Positions 1 through 10,090 of a stretch of 64,000 nucleotides of DNA are shown piece after piece. The notes beneath the pieces were generated by a model. It made no database searches and was not told where the DNA came from. It saw only the letters and a program-made list of their open reading frames with translations. Source of the DNA: JACPRL01 sp035573715 (GTDB lineage Bacteria > Acidobacteriota > Terriglobia > Acidiferrales > 2-02-FULL-67-57); NCBI GenBank assembly GCA_035573715.1, contig DATLZZ010000007.1:62001-126000 (forward strand). Reading direction: 5' to 3'. Within the stretch, counting starts at the first letter, position 1; each line of letters opens with the position of its first letter. Both the position numbers and the translations under genes were made by a program.

Positions 1-990
1 GCGCAGGAATCCCGGCTGGCCGAAGCGCGGGTCGGCGCACGCCAGCGCCAGCGCGGCGAACACGCCGGCGAGCAACCAGGCAGTGGCGGCGCGGGCGGGA
101 AGGGCGGCGGTGGGAGTGGCGCGATAGAGGCGTGAGCCGAGGAAGGTGCCGAGGAGATAGAGAATCAGGATGGCGGCGAAGGCGTAGACGACAGTGCCGA
201 TGTAGGGCGTGTAGAGGCGAATCCAGACCACCTCCAAGGCCAGGCTGACGACGCCGGTGGTGAAGAGCAACCACAGCGTGTCGCCGGCCGGCGTGTCCGA
301 GGAGTGCGGCGCCGGCGGGGGCTCGGCGGGAAGCGCGGCGGCGACTTGCGACTGGCGCCCGCGGCTGAGTCCCAGCGCAGCAGCGGCAAGAAGGAAGTTC
401 AGCACGACGGCCACAAGGGAAGTCCCGAGGAACCCCAACGCTTCAACCAAGACAAAAGCCGGCACGGCCGTGCCCAGCGCCGCCCCCAGCACGTTGGCCA
501 CGTAGAGGTAGCTGAACGATTGCGCGGTGCGGAGGCCGGCGCTGCGCTCGATGGCGGCCATCGCCAGCGGAAAGGTGGCGCCCATGCAGGTGCAGGCGGG
601 CAGCAGCGCCAGCGTAATCCAGAGCGTGGCGCCGAGAAAATATTCCGGCGAGCCCCAACCGGCGTCGCCGCCGGCTTCAACCAGAAGCGCGTGGCCGCTC
701 CGCAGCAGCCGCGGCACCAGCAGCCCGGAAACGCCGATGAACAGCTCCACCAGCGCGTAGAGGCGCAACGGGACGGCCGGCGCGGGGGCGCCGAGCGCGG
801 CCATCAGGCGACCGGCCAGCCAGGACCCCAGGCCGAGTCCGGCCATGAACACCGAGAGCACAACCGAAACCAGCGGCGTGATGACGCCGAACTGCGCCAT
901 CGCCAAGCGCAGCCACACCACCTCGTAGACCAGGCTGCAGAAGCCGGAGAGGAGAAAGAAAATAAAGTACCAGTGCATGAGCGGCGCCAT
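1..990 (-). CDS. Membrane domain of a spermidine-synthase-like / MFS-type protein (3' end outside window)
   Basis: The minus frame is open from ATG at 990 to the window edge, so 330 N-terminal residues are visible and the C-terminus is missing. The protein is strongly hydrophobic with repeated membrane segments. The motif GFCSLVYEVVWLRL near residues 16-29 and its echo VVSLALEVVWIRLYTPYIG around residue 245 are the duplicated signature of the membrane half of fused spermine/spermidine-synthase-like proteins. In that family a cytosolic Rossmann aminopropyltransferase-like domain usually follows; it would lie left of base 1 and cannot be confirmed. A second in-frame ATG at 978 is possible. It is divergent from the DUF2231 gene. 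Substrate unknown. Confidence 0.75.
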   Translation of the reverse strand, partial: MAPLMHWYFIFFLLSGFCSLVYEVVWLRLAMAQFGVITPLVSVVLSVFMAGLGLGSWLAGRLMAALGAPAPAVPLRLYALVELFIGVSGLLVPRLLRSGHALLVEAGGDAGWGSPEYFLGATLWITLALLPACTCMGATFPLAMAAIERSAGLRTAQSFSYLYVANVLGAALGTAVPAFVLVEALGFLGTSLVAVVLNFLLAAAALGLSRGRQSQVAAALPAEPPPAPHSSDTPAGDTLWLLFTTGVVSLALEVVWIRLYTPYIGTVVYAFAAILILYLLGTFLGSRLYRATPTAALPARAATAWLLAGVFAALALACADPRFGQPGFLR

Positions 991-1074
991 TCTAAAACGA
1001 GGCGAGAGAGGCGAAAACAGAAAAGAGAAATGAGGGCGGGCGCAATGCGTTATATTGCGATGGCGAGGTGAGCG

Positions 1075-1605
1075 ATGAGTGAACTGTTTCCGGGACTGAA
1101 TGCGATGCAGAACCTGCATCCGGTGTTTGTGCACCTGCCGCTGGGGCTGCTCCCGATGGCGCTGGTGTTGCAGGCGTGGGCGTGGCTCAGCCGGCGCGAA
1201 GACGTGGAGCGCGCGGCGCGGTGGCTGCTCTATGCCGGCGCCCTCACGGCGCTGGCGGCGGCCGGCACGGGCCTGCTGGCGGAAGAGACGGTGGAGCACG
1301 CCGAAGGCGCGCACGAAGTGATGGAGCTGCACGAGACGCTGATGCTGAGCGCGGCGGGGCTGGCGGCCGGCCTGGCGGTGCTGGCGGCAGTCTTTCGCAA
1401 GCAGTCGCGGCGATTGATTCAGACCGTGCTGCTGGTGGGCTTGCTGGCCGCCAACATCGTGCTTGCCATTGGCGCCGACCGCGGCGCGCAGCTGGTCTAC
1501 GAGTTTGCCGTCGGAGTCAAGCCGCAACCGGCGCCCGCGGCCGCACCGGCGCCGGGCGCGCCCGCGCAGAACCCTCCCGAGCACAAGCACGACCACGAGC
1601 ACTGA
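1075..1605 (+). CDS. DUF2231 family membrane protein with His-rich tail
   Basis: This 176-residue protein starts with MQNLHPVFVHLPLGLL-type sequence (residues 11-26), the HP..VH.P.G hallmark of DUF2231 inner-membrane proteins. About four hydrophobic segments follow. The C-terminus is a Pro/Ala linker and a His-rich end (HKHDHEH) that could bind metal. DUF2231 proteins have no settled function; some occur near metal, haem or cytochrome genes. The stop codon is followed directly by an A-rich tract (see repeat at 1604). It is transcribed alone, divergent from the membrane protein to its left. Confidence 0.8.
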   Translation: MSELFPGLNAMQNLHPVFVHLPLGLLPMALVLQAWAWLSRREDVERAARWLLYAGALTALAAAGTGLLAEETVEHAEGAHEVMELHETLMLSAAGLAAGLAVLAAVFRKQSRRLIQTVLLVGLLAANIVLAIGADRGAQLVYEFAVGVKPQPAPAAAPAPGAPAQNPPEHKHDHEH

Positions 1606-1671
1606 GAAAAACGAAACTCGAAAACGAAAAACGAGAATCGGTCGGCCACAAAGACACGAAGGCCACCAGGG
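1604..1671 (+). repeat. A-rich 'cgaaaacgaaaa' tract followed by 'cacaaagacacgaagg' tract
   Basis: Directly behind the DUF2231 stop codon lies a run of gaaaaacgaaactcgaaaa type, then cggccacaaagacacgaagg. Both halves recur elsewhere in the window (17600, 61006 for the first; 30972, 32962 for the second). It is non-coding. Confidence 0.6.
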
Positions 1672-1721
1672 GGAAATTGGAAAGCCCCAAGCGGGGGCCC
1701 GGGGGGCTCGGGGGTGGTTTC

Positions 1722-2492
1722 TTACTTCTTGCCTTTTTTGCCGAGGCTGACGAGGAACTTGAGGGCTACGCCCTTCTTGCCGTCGGGGAGTTCATCGACC
1801 CGGACGACTTCGGCCGGGTAATCAATGTTGATGGCGCCGGGTTCGCGGGAGTAAGGATAGGTGACCAGCACGCGGATGCCACGGCCGTAGGCCTGCTGGC
1901 TCACGAAGTAGAGGCCGCCGCGGGCAACGTTTTCGGTGTGGTTGTATTCGTCCAGCGACTCGCCCAGGTGGTAGCCGGAGACGCGAATCGGCATCTTGAG
2001 CTTGGAGCGGCTGTGGATGCGGCGCTCTTTGGGGCCTTCCTGCACGACGACCTCTTCGACCTTGCCCTTGCCGGTGACGTAGTCGAGCCCCTCGGGGATA
2101 TTCCAGCTTACGTGAGGGCGAAGGTGGGCGAGGCATTCGTTGATGACGGTGTCGACCTCGTGGAACTGCTCGGCGTTCCAGCCTTCCTTCTCGATGGCGA
2201 CCCGGCGGCAAATGCGCAGCAGCTCGAGCAGCGAGGCGAGCTCGAAGCCCTGCTCGGAGGCCATCTGCGCCTGGGTGCGAATCCAGCGGTCGAGCGCCGA
2301 GTAGTTGCCGCGCACCATCGCTTCGGCGCAGGCCTCGTACCAGAAGCCGGCCAGATGAGCGAGCTCTTCAAACGGCAGGAAAGAGAACTGGCACTCCTTG
2401 GCTTCGCGAAGCTGTTCGGCGGCGGTCGCCGAGTAGCGCTCGCGGCGCCAGCCTTCGCGAACCACCGGCCGGCTGCTGTCTTCAATCGGCAC
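1722..2492 (-). CDS. PilZ domain protein with helical N-terminal domain
   Basis: The 256-residue protein has an alpha-helical N-terminal region (about residues 25-135) with no family I can name, then a PilZ domain (about 150-250). The PilZ arginine motif is visible as R158-x3-R162 within ERRIHSR. The second motif, usually (D/N)xSxxG, reads NVARGG at 188-193, with Ala for Ser. PilZ domains bind cyclic di-GMP and relay it to motility, secretion or polysaccharide machinery, so a c-di-GMP receptor role is inferred. It lies downstream of the VWFA cluster on the same strand with a gap of about 80 bases. The tail is Lys/Gly-rich. Confidence 0.8.
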   Translation of the reverse strand: MPIEDSSRPVVREGWRRERYSATAAEQLREAKECQFSFLPFEELAHLAGFWYEACAEAMVRGNYSALDRWIRTQAQMASEQGFELASLLELLRICRRVAIEKEGWNAEQFHEVDTVINECLAHLRPHVSWNIPEGLDYVTGKGKVEEVVVQEGPKERRIHSRSKLKMPIRVSGYHLGESLDEYNHTENVARGGLYFVSQQAYGRGIRVLVTYPYSREPGAINIDYPAEVVRVDELPDGKKGVALKFLVSLGKKGKK

Positions 2493-2571
2493 GACGCTCT
2501 GCCCTCACTGGCCGCACATTATAGGCACAAGCGCGGGCCACTACAATTGTTTTCGTTGCCGCCTCTCACTC

Positions 2572-3420
2572 TCACTGCGCCGCGTGGAACAGCCGCGGGC
2601 GGCCGCCGCTGAGTTTGACCTGGAGCTTCTTGCCAGCGCTGCCCGGCGGCGGCTGGAACTCGACCCCGTATTGCCGGTCGAAGTACTCCCGCAACTCCTT
2701 CAGGTAGGGCAGCAACGAGGGCGGATGCAGGCCCAGCGCCAGAGCCTGCCCGCCCGTCTCGCTCGCCAGCCGCTGTAGGTAGGCCTGCTGGTCGACGTGA
2801 CCAATCTCCCCCGTCGAGGAGCCGACATGGAGCACCCAGACGACAACGCCACGCTCCTGGATCCGAGGGAGGGCGCGGTTGAGACTCGGGTCGTGATAGG
2901 TCTGGCCCGACAGGCTGTCCCCTTCGCCGAGGTAAAGAATCTGCCCGCGCTCCGGGAGACCCGGTGGGAAATACTCCAGCAACTCGACAATCGACCCCGC
3001 CAGGTCCCCGCCCCCACCGGCCTGTGCCGGCAGGTGCAGGGCCCCCACCGCGGCCGCGCGGTCGGTCGTGAAGGGCTGCTCGATTTGCAGCGCGCCTCCG
3101 CGCTTATAGGCCACCATCACCCGCGCGCCCGCAGGCAAGCCGTCAATGAATTGCCGCAGCTCAGAGAGGTTCTGAGTCAATGTCGGGCCGGCACTGTCGT
3201 CAATCAACAGCGCCAGCCGCAGCGGGCGCTCTTCCGGTTGATACACCCTCGTGACCTGCGCCGGCTGGTTGCCCACGCGCACTTCGAATTCCGACGCTGC
3301 GACTGATTCGAGGGGCTTGGCCAACGTCACCAGGATGGAGCGCGACTCCTGCGCAGCGGCCACGCTCGTGACGAGAACCACACCCAGGCCGGCGAGCGCG
3401 CCGAGGAGTCTTCGGTTCAC
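2572..3420 (-). CDS. Secreted VWFA-like domain protein
   Basis: From the GTG at 3420 the product is 282 residues, beginning MNRRLLGALAGLGVVLVTSVA, a clean signal peptide ending in AAAQ. I chose this start because AAGGGGG lies six bases upstream; a TTG at 3435 overlapping the preceding stop is less likely. The mature part resembles the VWFA-related domain common in acidobacterial secreted proteins, with the first strand LRLALLIDDSAGP. The usual MIDAS motif DxSxS is DDSAGP here, so metal binding is doubtful. It probably acts in the periplasm or outside. It is the last member of a VWFA / zinc-ribbon / VWFA set. Confidence 0.75.
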   Translation of the reverse strand: MNRRLLGALAGLGVVLVTSVAAAQESRSILVTLAKPLESVAASEFEVRVGNQPAQVTRVYQPEERPLRLALLIDDSAGPTLTQNLSELRQFIDGLPAGARVMVAYKRGGALQIEQPFTTDRAAAVGALHLPAQAGGGGDLAGSIVELLEYFPPGLPERGQILYLGEGDSLSGQTYHDPSLNRALPRIQERGVVVWVLHVGSSTGEIGHVDQQAYLQRLASETGGQALALGLHPPSLLPYLKELREYFDRQYGVEFQPPPGSAGKKLQVKLSGGRPRLFHAAQ

Positions 3421-3431
3421 GGTTGCCCCCT

Positions 3432-3761
3432 TCAAGCGATGGAGTGGCGGATAAAGCCGACCACCGCCAGGCCCAGCCCCCCCAGGAAAAGAAACGGCAG
3501 CGCGTAGTTGATCACCCAGTCGGGAATCTCAAACGGGATGGCGAGGGGAAGGGGCGAGTGTCCGCCGAGCAGGTAGTAGCTGATGCCCGCCAGCAGCATG
3601 TAGAGCAGCCCGCGGCGAATCCAGCGCGCCCCCACCTCGGCGCCGCCCGGGGGGCGCTGGCGGAAAACCGTGCGCGACGTCAGTTCTTCGCGGCAGTAGG
3701 GGCAGAGGGTGAAGCGCGCCGAGACGATCTTGCCGCAGTTAGCGCACTGAATGTCGGACAT
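3432..3761 (-). CDS. Small zinc-ribbon membrane protein
   Basis: The 109-residue protein has two Cys pairs, CANC at residues 6-9 and CPYC at 20-23, forming a zinc ribbon. A linker and two hydrophobic segments follow (about 50-66 and 84-105). The ribbon is expected in the cytoplasm. It lies between two VWFA genes on the same strand, with spacings of 11 and 18 bases, so the three are probably co-transcribed. Function unknown; its position suggests it is tied to the secreted VWFA proteins. Confidence 0.75.
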   Translation of the reverse strand: MSDIQCANCGKIVSARFTLCPYCREELTSRTVFRQRPPGGAEVGARWIRRGLLYMLLAGISYYLLGGHSPLPLAIPFEIPDWVINYALPFLFLGGLGLAVVGFIRHSIA

Positions 3762-3779
3762 CGCTTCATGCCTCTCTGC

Positions 3780-4823
3780 CTAGCGCTCCGGTGCCAGCAC
3801 CTTCACGCCACGCAGTTTCCGGTTCATCTTCACTTTCTTCAGCTCGCCTTCGCCCTGATACTCCAGCACCACCTGCTGGCGCAGCAGCTTGTTGAATTCG
3901 GCCAGAAACGGCCGGATGTCCACGGCGAATTTGCCGGCGGAAAAAACTTTGGCCCCGGTGGCGTCGGCCAGGTAATCCAGATAGGCGCTGCCGGAGGGTG
4001 CAGCGCCGGCGCTGCCGAAGGGGTCGGTGCCGGGCGTCGCCATGCCGCCGTACTCAACCGAGGGCGCCTGCTTCCCCTGACCCTCGCGCGCCAGCGGGCC
4101 CTGGCCGGTGACTTCCGTCAGTCGCGTCTCGGGCGCGAACGCAACCACGTACACCACCCACACCGGGATGCCGGCCTGGATGGAGTGCCGGATGGCTTGC
4201 ACCAGCATCTTGTTCTGCTGCGGCGTGGAAGCGGATTGCGCGGCGATTGAATCGCTGCCTTCGCTGAACAGCAGGATTTCTTTGCGTGCCGGTGGCAGGC
4301 TGTCCATGTAGGCGACGATCTGTGTCACCTTGTCGTAGGGGGAGGGCGGCGCCGCCGCCGGGTTGCCGTTGGGTGCCCGCAGCGCGTTAGCCACCCGCGG
4401 CAGGTCGGAGTAGAAGTGCGGTGGCGGCAGGGCGAAGTCAATCGTCTGCGCATTCAGATAAAAAACGCCCACGTAAGTGTTGGGCGGCTGCGAAGTGATG
4501 AACTCCCGCAGCGCCGGCAGTTGGGTGGCAAAATCGGGCGGCTGGTTGTCCTGCAGTACGATGGCGAGCAGTGTGGGCAGCTCTTCCGGCTTCAGAATTT
4601 TCACCGGCGGTGCTTTCTGCTTGCCGACCTCTACTTGAAAATCTTCCGGCTTTACCTCCGGCACGTCTTCCAGTTGGCCGTCGAAGGTCACCACCACACG
4701 CCGTGGCTTGGGCGGCTGCGGCTGCGCCGGGGGTTGCTGCTGTGCCAGCGCCGGCGTCAGGAGCAGCAGGAGCATCGCTCCAGGCAGAGCTCGGCTCACA
4801 AACTTCCATGCGGTCTTCGTCAC
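3780..4823 (-). CDS. Secreted VWFA-related domain protein
   Basis: The start is the GTG at 4823, preceded by AAGGGGGGAACC; the longer open frame up to 4958 lacks a ribosome site and a plausible leader. The 347-residue product has a signal peptide (MTKTAWKFVSRALPGAMLLL, cleavage after PALAQ) and a Pro/Gln-rich stretch. A VWFA-like fold follows, with core strands TLLAIVLQDN, NTYVGVFYL, EILLFSEGSDS and IPVWVVYVV. The first strand lacks the DxSxS metal site. This domain type is abundant in Acidobacteriota and may mediate protein-protein contacts outside the inner membrane. It is first in the three-gene VWFA / zinc-ribbon / VWFA set and shares its unusual G-rich ribosome site with the other VWFA gene. 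Confidence 0.78.
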   Translation of the reverse strand: MTKTAWKFVSRALPGAMLLLLLTPALAQQQPPAQPQPPKPRRVVVTFDGQLEDVPEVKPEDFQVEVGKQKAPPVKILKPEELPTLLAIVLQDNQPPDFATQLPALREFITSQPPNTYVGVFYLNAQTIDFALPPPHFYSDLPRVANALRAPNGNPAAAPPSPYDKVTQIVAYMDSLPPARKEILLFSEGSDSIAAQSASTPQQNKMLVQAIRHSIQAGIPVWVVYVVAFAPETRLTEVTGQGPLAREGQGKQAPSVEYGGMATPGTDPFGSAGAAPSGSAYLDYLADATGAKVFSAGKFAVDIRPFLAEFNKLLRQQVVLEYQGEGELKKVKMNRKLRGVKVLAPER

Positions 4824-5058
4824 GGCAGGTTCCCCCCTTCGCCCACCCCGACTCCCCGTCGGGATTCTACTCCAACCCGCGCGCCGCGCAAGACCGGAAT
4901 TGATCGGCTGCGGCGAATTCGCGCCGGCGGCAGCCATTTTTGCCGCAGCCGGCAGCATGGGTTACTCGCGCGATTTCATGAATTCGCATCGCCTCCCGCG
5001 CCCCGCGATCTCTTGTTGTCAGCGCTGCTTTCCCGATTTTCGGTTTTCGAGTCCCCAA

Positions 5059-5078
5059 GACAGGCAAGAATGCCTGTC
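5059..5078. repeat. Hairpin repeat GACAGGCA-AGAA-TGCCTGTC at rpoD stop
   Basis: A perfect 8-bp inverted repeat with a 4-base loop starts on the base directly after the rpoD stop codon (minus strand TAG at 5081-5079). There is no T-run, so it is not a classical intrinsic terminator. A related copy lies at 15948-15976. Confidence 0.75.
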
Positions 5079-6773
<1,695 letters not shown>

Positions 6774-6948
6774 CCGTCAAACTCCTTCCTCGCCGTCGGG
6801 GCGCGCAGACACGCCGGCCGACAGCCAGGCCAATCTCTTCATTATGTGGAAGATTTCCCTAGCCTCACGCAGCTCCGCACGCGCCCGCTGCTCTCTCCCA
6901 CTTGCTTAGATGCGCCGCCGGGGAGAAAGATTTCGCCCAAACCTAACA

Positions 6949-6978
6949 AAACTAGCACTCTCCTCCGCTCCCCGTCAA
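6949..6978 (-). promoter_or_regulatory. Predicted sigma-70 promoter of rpoD
   Basis: On the minus strand TTGACG (6978-6973) and TAGTTT (6954-6949) are separated by 18 bases, upstream of rpoD and correctly oriented. The -10 box is weak (TAGTTT against TATAAT). Confidence 0.5.
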
Positions 6979-7080
6979 TCCCCCGTATCGCGGTGGAATA
7001 GCCTACTCACATGGTATCCCCCCTGTGGGGTTGCGGTGTTCCTGGCACCCCCTTTGCCCAATCCCCCACGCCGTGCCCTG

Positions 7081-7146
7081 TGGGGGCGGGAGCTTGTGTC
7101 CCGCCACCCCGTCTCTGTTTGTCATCCGTGTGCATCTGTGGTTCCC
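7081..7146. repeat. GC-rich hairpin plus 'catccgtgtgcatctgtgg' tract
   Basis: The hairpin pairs TGGGGGCGGGA with TCCCGCCACCCC across a 7-base loop. It is followed by gtcatccgtgtgcatctgtg (7121-7140). The second phrase recurs at 33872, 58012 (reverse complement), 58727 and, degraded, at 28314 and 59961. Confidence 0.65.
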
Positions 7147-7197
7147 AAAGCCTTTCTCCTGCTTCCCTTTTCTCTCCCGCCCCGTCCAAGTTGTTTC

Positions 7198-8163
7198 ATG
7201 CGAACCCGCCGCCTCCTTGCTCTCGCCGCCGTTCTGGCTCTTCCGGCCCTCGCCCAGCAGATGGCCGACCCGAACTTCAAGGCCAGCGTCGAGCACCCCG
7301 CCTACACCCGCGACCATCCCCGCGTCGTCCTCGACGAAGCCCACTCCAACTTCCATACCGCCGACGGCCGCTACAAGCCCTTTGCCGATCTCCTGCGCCG
7401 CGACGGCTACGACGTCGTCCCCGGCAAAGCGAAGTTCGACAAGGCCGCCCTCGACGGCGTCCGCGTGCTCGTCATCGCCAATGCGCTCGCCGCAGACGCC
7501 GGCGACGACAAGTCCGCTCCGGCCTTCGCCGAAGAGGAGTGCAACGCCGTCGGCGACTGGGTCCGCAACGGCGGCTCGCTGCTGCTCCTCGCCGACCACG
7601 CCCCCTTCGGCAGTGCCGCCGAGATCCTCGCCCGCCGCTTCGGCGTCGACATGGGCAAAGGCTTCGTCTTCGACCTCTCCAACAATGCTGCCTCCCCCAC
7701 CACCCTCGTGTTCTCCCGCGAAAACGGCCTCCTCGCCGACCACCCCATCACCCGCGGCCGCAACCCAGCGGAAGAAATCCAGCGCGTGGTCAGCTTCACC
7801 GGCCAGTCGCTCAGCATCCCCGACGGCGCCACCGCCTTCATGCAACTCAGCTCCACCGCCGCCGAAGCCGCTTCGCGCCCCGCTCTCCAGGCTGCCGTGC
7901 AGAGCAGGCTCCGCGGCGCCCCGCCGGACCCCTCCCAGCCCGCGCCCACCCCCGTCGGCGGGCGCGCCCAGGGCCTCGCCTTCACTTTCGGGGAGGGCCG
8001 GGTGGTGATTATGGGCGAGGCGGGAATGTTCTCCGCCCAGCTCATCCGCTACGAAGCCGCCGGCCAGGCGCAGGAAATCAAGATGGGCATGAACGTCGAG
8101 GGCAACGACAACCGCCAGCTCCTCCTCAACGTCCTCCACTGGCTCTCGGGTTTGCTCAACTAG
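7198..8163 (+). CDS. Secreted DUF4350 / GATase1-like protein
   Basis: The 321-residue product begins with a signal peptide (MRTRRLLALAAVLALPALAQ). The mature part opens with HPRVVLDEAHSNFH and FADLLRRDGYDVV. It then has a flavodoxin-like or amidotransferase-like core with LDGVRVLVIANAL and VRNGGSLLLLADH. This matches the DUF4350 / GATase1-like pattern, a Rossmann-like domain seen in periplasmic or membrane-linked proteins. No catalytic triad is obvious. The ATG at 7198 was taken because the signal peptide starts there; the frame runs upstream through repeat sequence. It is transcribed rightward alone, between leftward rpoD and dnaG. Enzymatic role unknown. Confidence 0.7.
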   Translation: MRTRRLLALAAVLALPALAQQMADPNFKASVEHPAYTRDHPRVVLDEAHSNFHTADGRYKPFADLLRRDGYDVVPGKAKFDKAALDGVRVLVIANALAADAGDDKSAPAFAEEECNAVGDWVRNGGSLLLLADHAPFGSAAEILARRFGVDMGKGFVFDLSNNAASPTTLVFSRENGLLADHPITRGRNPAEEIQRVVSFTGQSLSIPDGATAFMQLSSTAAEAASRPALQAAVQSRLRGAPPDPSQPAPTPVGGRAQGLAFTFGEGRVVIMGEAGMFSAQLIRYEAAGQAQEIKMGMNVEGNDNRQLLLNVLHWLSGLLN

Positions 8164-8240
8164 CCCACACCTCTCGTCCGCCATTCCGTGTCTGACCCTG
8201 ACTCGTCGCGGAGGCAGCGCCTTGCTCCCGCCCTCGTCAG

Positions 8241-8308
8241 GGCACGGCTTCTAGCCGTGCCGATAAGCAGCCCGCAAGAAAGGGGCTGTAGCCCGCTGAG
8301 GTCTTCTA
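8241..8308. repeat. Two-module hairpin cassette ending at the dnaG stop codon
   Basis: Module 1 is a perfect 9-bp stem GGCACGGCT / AGCCGTGCC (8241-8261). Module 2 is GGGCT-GT-AGCCC followed by gctgaggtcttctag. The minus-strand stop codon of dnaG (8308-8306) is the last triplet of module 2. The same two-module plan appears at 45140-45202 and inside the 59.6 kb duplication. Confidence 0.7.
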
Positions 8309-10090
8309 GTGCAGTTCCGCCAGCGCCTTCGATACCGCCTGCTTCCGCCCCAGCAGTTCCCGCACCTGCCTGGACTCTTTGGCCTGCTCGGCGGCCTTGA
8401 TTTTCTGCTGAAGCTCGCGCAGCTCCGCTTCGAGCTTCATCCGCCGCATCGCCTTCAAGCAGGCCCGCGCCTCTTCGAGCGTCGCCGTGGCGCCGGGTTT
8501 GGCTTCAAACGCCAGCTCGTAGAGCCAGCACCGCTCGCCCTCCGGCATGCGCTCGAGCAGCGCGTTGAAGCTCACCTCCTCGCCCGCTCGGGCCATCGCC
8601 AGCACCTGCTCGAACACCCGCTCCAGCGCCCCGCCCTTGTGGTCGGCGTCATCCTCCAGCTCTTTCAGCACGTCGGCGCGGATGTCGGCGCTCTCCAGCA
8701 CGATTTGCAGCAGCCGCCGCTCGGCCGGCTTGATGGCGCCGCGCTCCAGCACCTGCTTCACTTCCGGCCGGAACTTCATCTCTTCGCGGCGCTCCACCGC
8801 CGCCCGCCGCAGCTCTTCCCGCAGCAGCTTTTCTTCAATCCCCAGCCGCGAGGCCAGTTCCGCCGCCCACTCCGCCCGCCGGATCTTGTTCGGCAGCCGC
8901 GCCAGATAGGGCAGCAGATAATTCAGCGCGGCAATCTTCCCCTCCTGCGCCCGCCAATCGAACCGCCCCCGAGCCCGCTCCACCAGGTAATCCAGGTACG
9001 GCAGCGACTCCTTCAGCTTCGCCCGGTAGGCCGCCGCGCCCTTCTCCCGCACAAACAAGTCCGGGTCGAACCCCGCCGGCAGCGCCAGCACCCGCACCTG
9101 AAAATCGGCGGCCAGCAGGAGGTTGAGCGAGCGCTCCGTCGCCGCCACGCCGGCGGCGTCGGGGTCGAAGCTCACCACCACGTTGCGGGTCGAGCGCGCC
9201 AGCAGCTTCACCTGGGTTTCGGTCAGGCTCGTCCCGCAGGTCGCCACCACGTTGGCGACCCCGGCGGCGTGGGCGGCGATGCAATCGAGATACCCCTCCA
9301 CCATCACCGCGAAGTTGTCTTTGCGGATCGCGTCCTTCGCCCGCTGCAGGTTGTAGAGCACCCGGCTCTTCTGATAAATCGGGGTTTCGGGCGAGTTCAG
9401 GTACTTCGGCATCTCATCGCCCATCGCCCGCCCGCCGAACCCCACCAGCCGCCCGCTCTCGGAGTGAATCGGAAACATCACCCGGCGGCGGAAGCGGTCG
9501 TAGACCGTCCCCCGCTCGTCCTTGTTGGCCAGCCCGCTGGCTTCAATCAGCTCCTGCGCGTAGCCCGCTTGCTTGAGCCGTCGCACCAGCGCGTCGCCGG
9601 CGCCCGGGGCGTAGCCGAGGCCGAAGGTCTGGATGATTTCGTCCGTCAGCCCGCGGTCGTGCAGGTAGTCGCGCGTCAGCTTGCCCTCGCGCGTCTCGTT
9701 CAACTGCTCCAGAAAGAACCGCGCCGCCTGCTCGTGCACCTCCACCAGCCGCGTGCGGATGCGCGTCTCCTTGGCCTCTTCCGGCGTGCGCGGCCGCCGC
9801 TCCGGCAGCTTCACGCCCGCCTTGTCCGCCACCAGCTTCATCGCTTCCGGGAACGTCAGCTTTTCAATCTCCATCACGAACTTGAAGACGTCCCCGCCCA
9901 CGCCGCAGCCGAAGCAGTGGAAAATCTGTTTGGTGGGATGCACGGCGAACGACGGCGTTTTCTCGGAATGGAACGGGCACAGCCCGACGAAGTTCTGCCC
10001 GCTCTTGCGCAGGCGCACGTAGTCGCCCACGATGCGGACGATGTCCGCCTGCTGCTTCACCTTCTCGGCAATGCTCCCCGGCTCCGCCAC
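8306..10090 (-). CDS. dnaG: DNA primase
   Basis: The 594-residue primase synthesises RNA primers for replication. The N-terminal CHC2 zinc-binding domain has C38, H41, C59 and C62 in CPFHSEKTPSF and IFHCFGC. The TOPRIM catalytic core contains EGYLDCIAAHAAGV with the expected acidic residue and the later FDPDAAG metal-binding motif. The C-terminal helical part would contact DnaB helicase. The start codon is GTG at 10090, sharing one base with the mutS2 stop (TAGTG), so the two genes are translationally coupled. rpoD follows on the same strand beyond an oppositely oriented gene, a variant of the common dnaG-rpoD pairing. Confidence 0.97.
   Translation of the reverse strand: MAEPGSIAEKVKQQADIVRIVGDYVRLRKSGQNFVGLCPFHSEKTPSFAVHPTKQIFHCFGCGVGGDVFKFVMEIEKLTFPEAMKLVADKAGVKLPERRPRTPEEAKETRIRTRLVEVHEQAARFFLEQLNETREGKLTRDYLHDRGLTDEIIQTFGLGYAPGAGDALVRRLKQAGYAQELIEASGLANKDERGTVYDRFRRRVMFPIHSESGRLVGFGGRAMGDEMPKYLNSPETPIYQKSRVLYNLQRAKDAIRKDNFAVMVEGYLDCIAAHAAGVANVVATCGTSLTETQVKLLARSTRNVVVSFDPDAAGVAATERSLNLLLAADFQVRVLALPAGFDPDLFVREKGAAAYRAKLKESLPYLDYLVERARGRFDWRAQEGKIAALNYLLPYLARLPNKIRRAEWAAELASRLGIEEKLLREELRRAAVERREEMKFRPEVKQVLERGAIKPAERRLLQIVLESADIRADVLKELEDDADHKGGALERVFEQVLAMARAGEEVSFNALLERMPEGERCWLYELAFEAKPGATATLEEARACLKAMRRMKLEAELRELQQKIKAAEQAKESRQVRELLGRKQAVSKALAELH

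Larger units (their letters stand above)
6774..7197. other. Intergenic region between rpoD and the DUF4350-like gene
   Basis: This 424-base gap holds the rpoD leader and promoter on the minus strand, then two repeat elements near its right end. One is a GC-rich hairpin at 7081-7110 (TGGGGGCGGGA / TCCCGCCACCCC). The other is a 'gtgtgcatctgtgg' tract at 7121-7146. No further gene is visible. Confidence 0.7.

Noticed and set aside
5059..5078. A classical Rho-independent terminator for rpoD
   Set aside because: The hairpin has no T-run on the minus strand; it fits the dispersed repeat family better, though it may still end transcripts.
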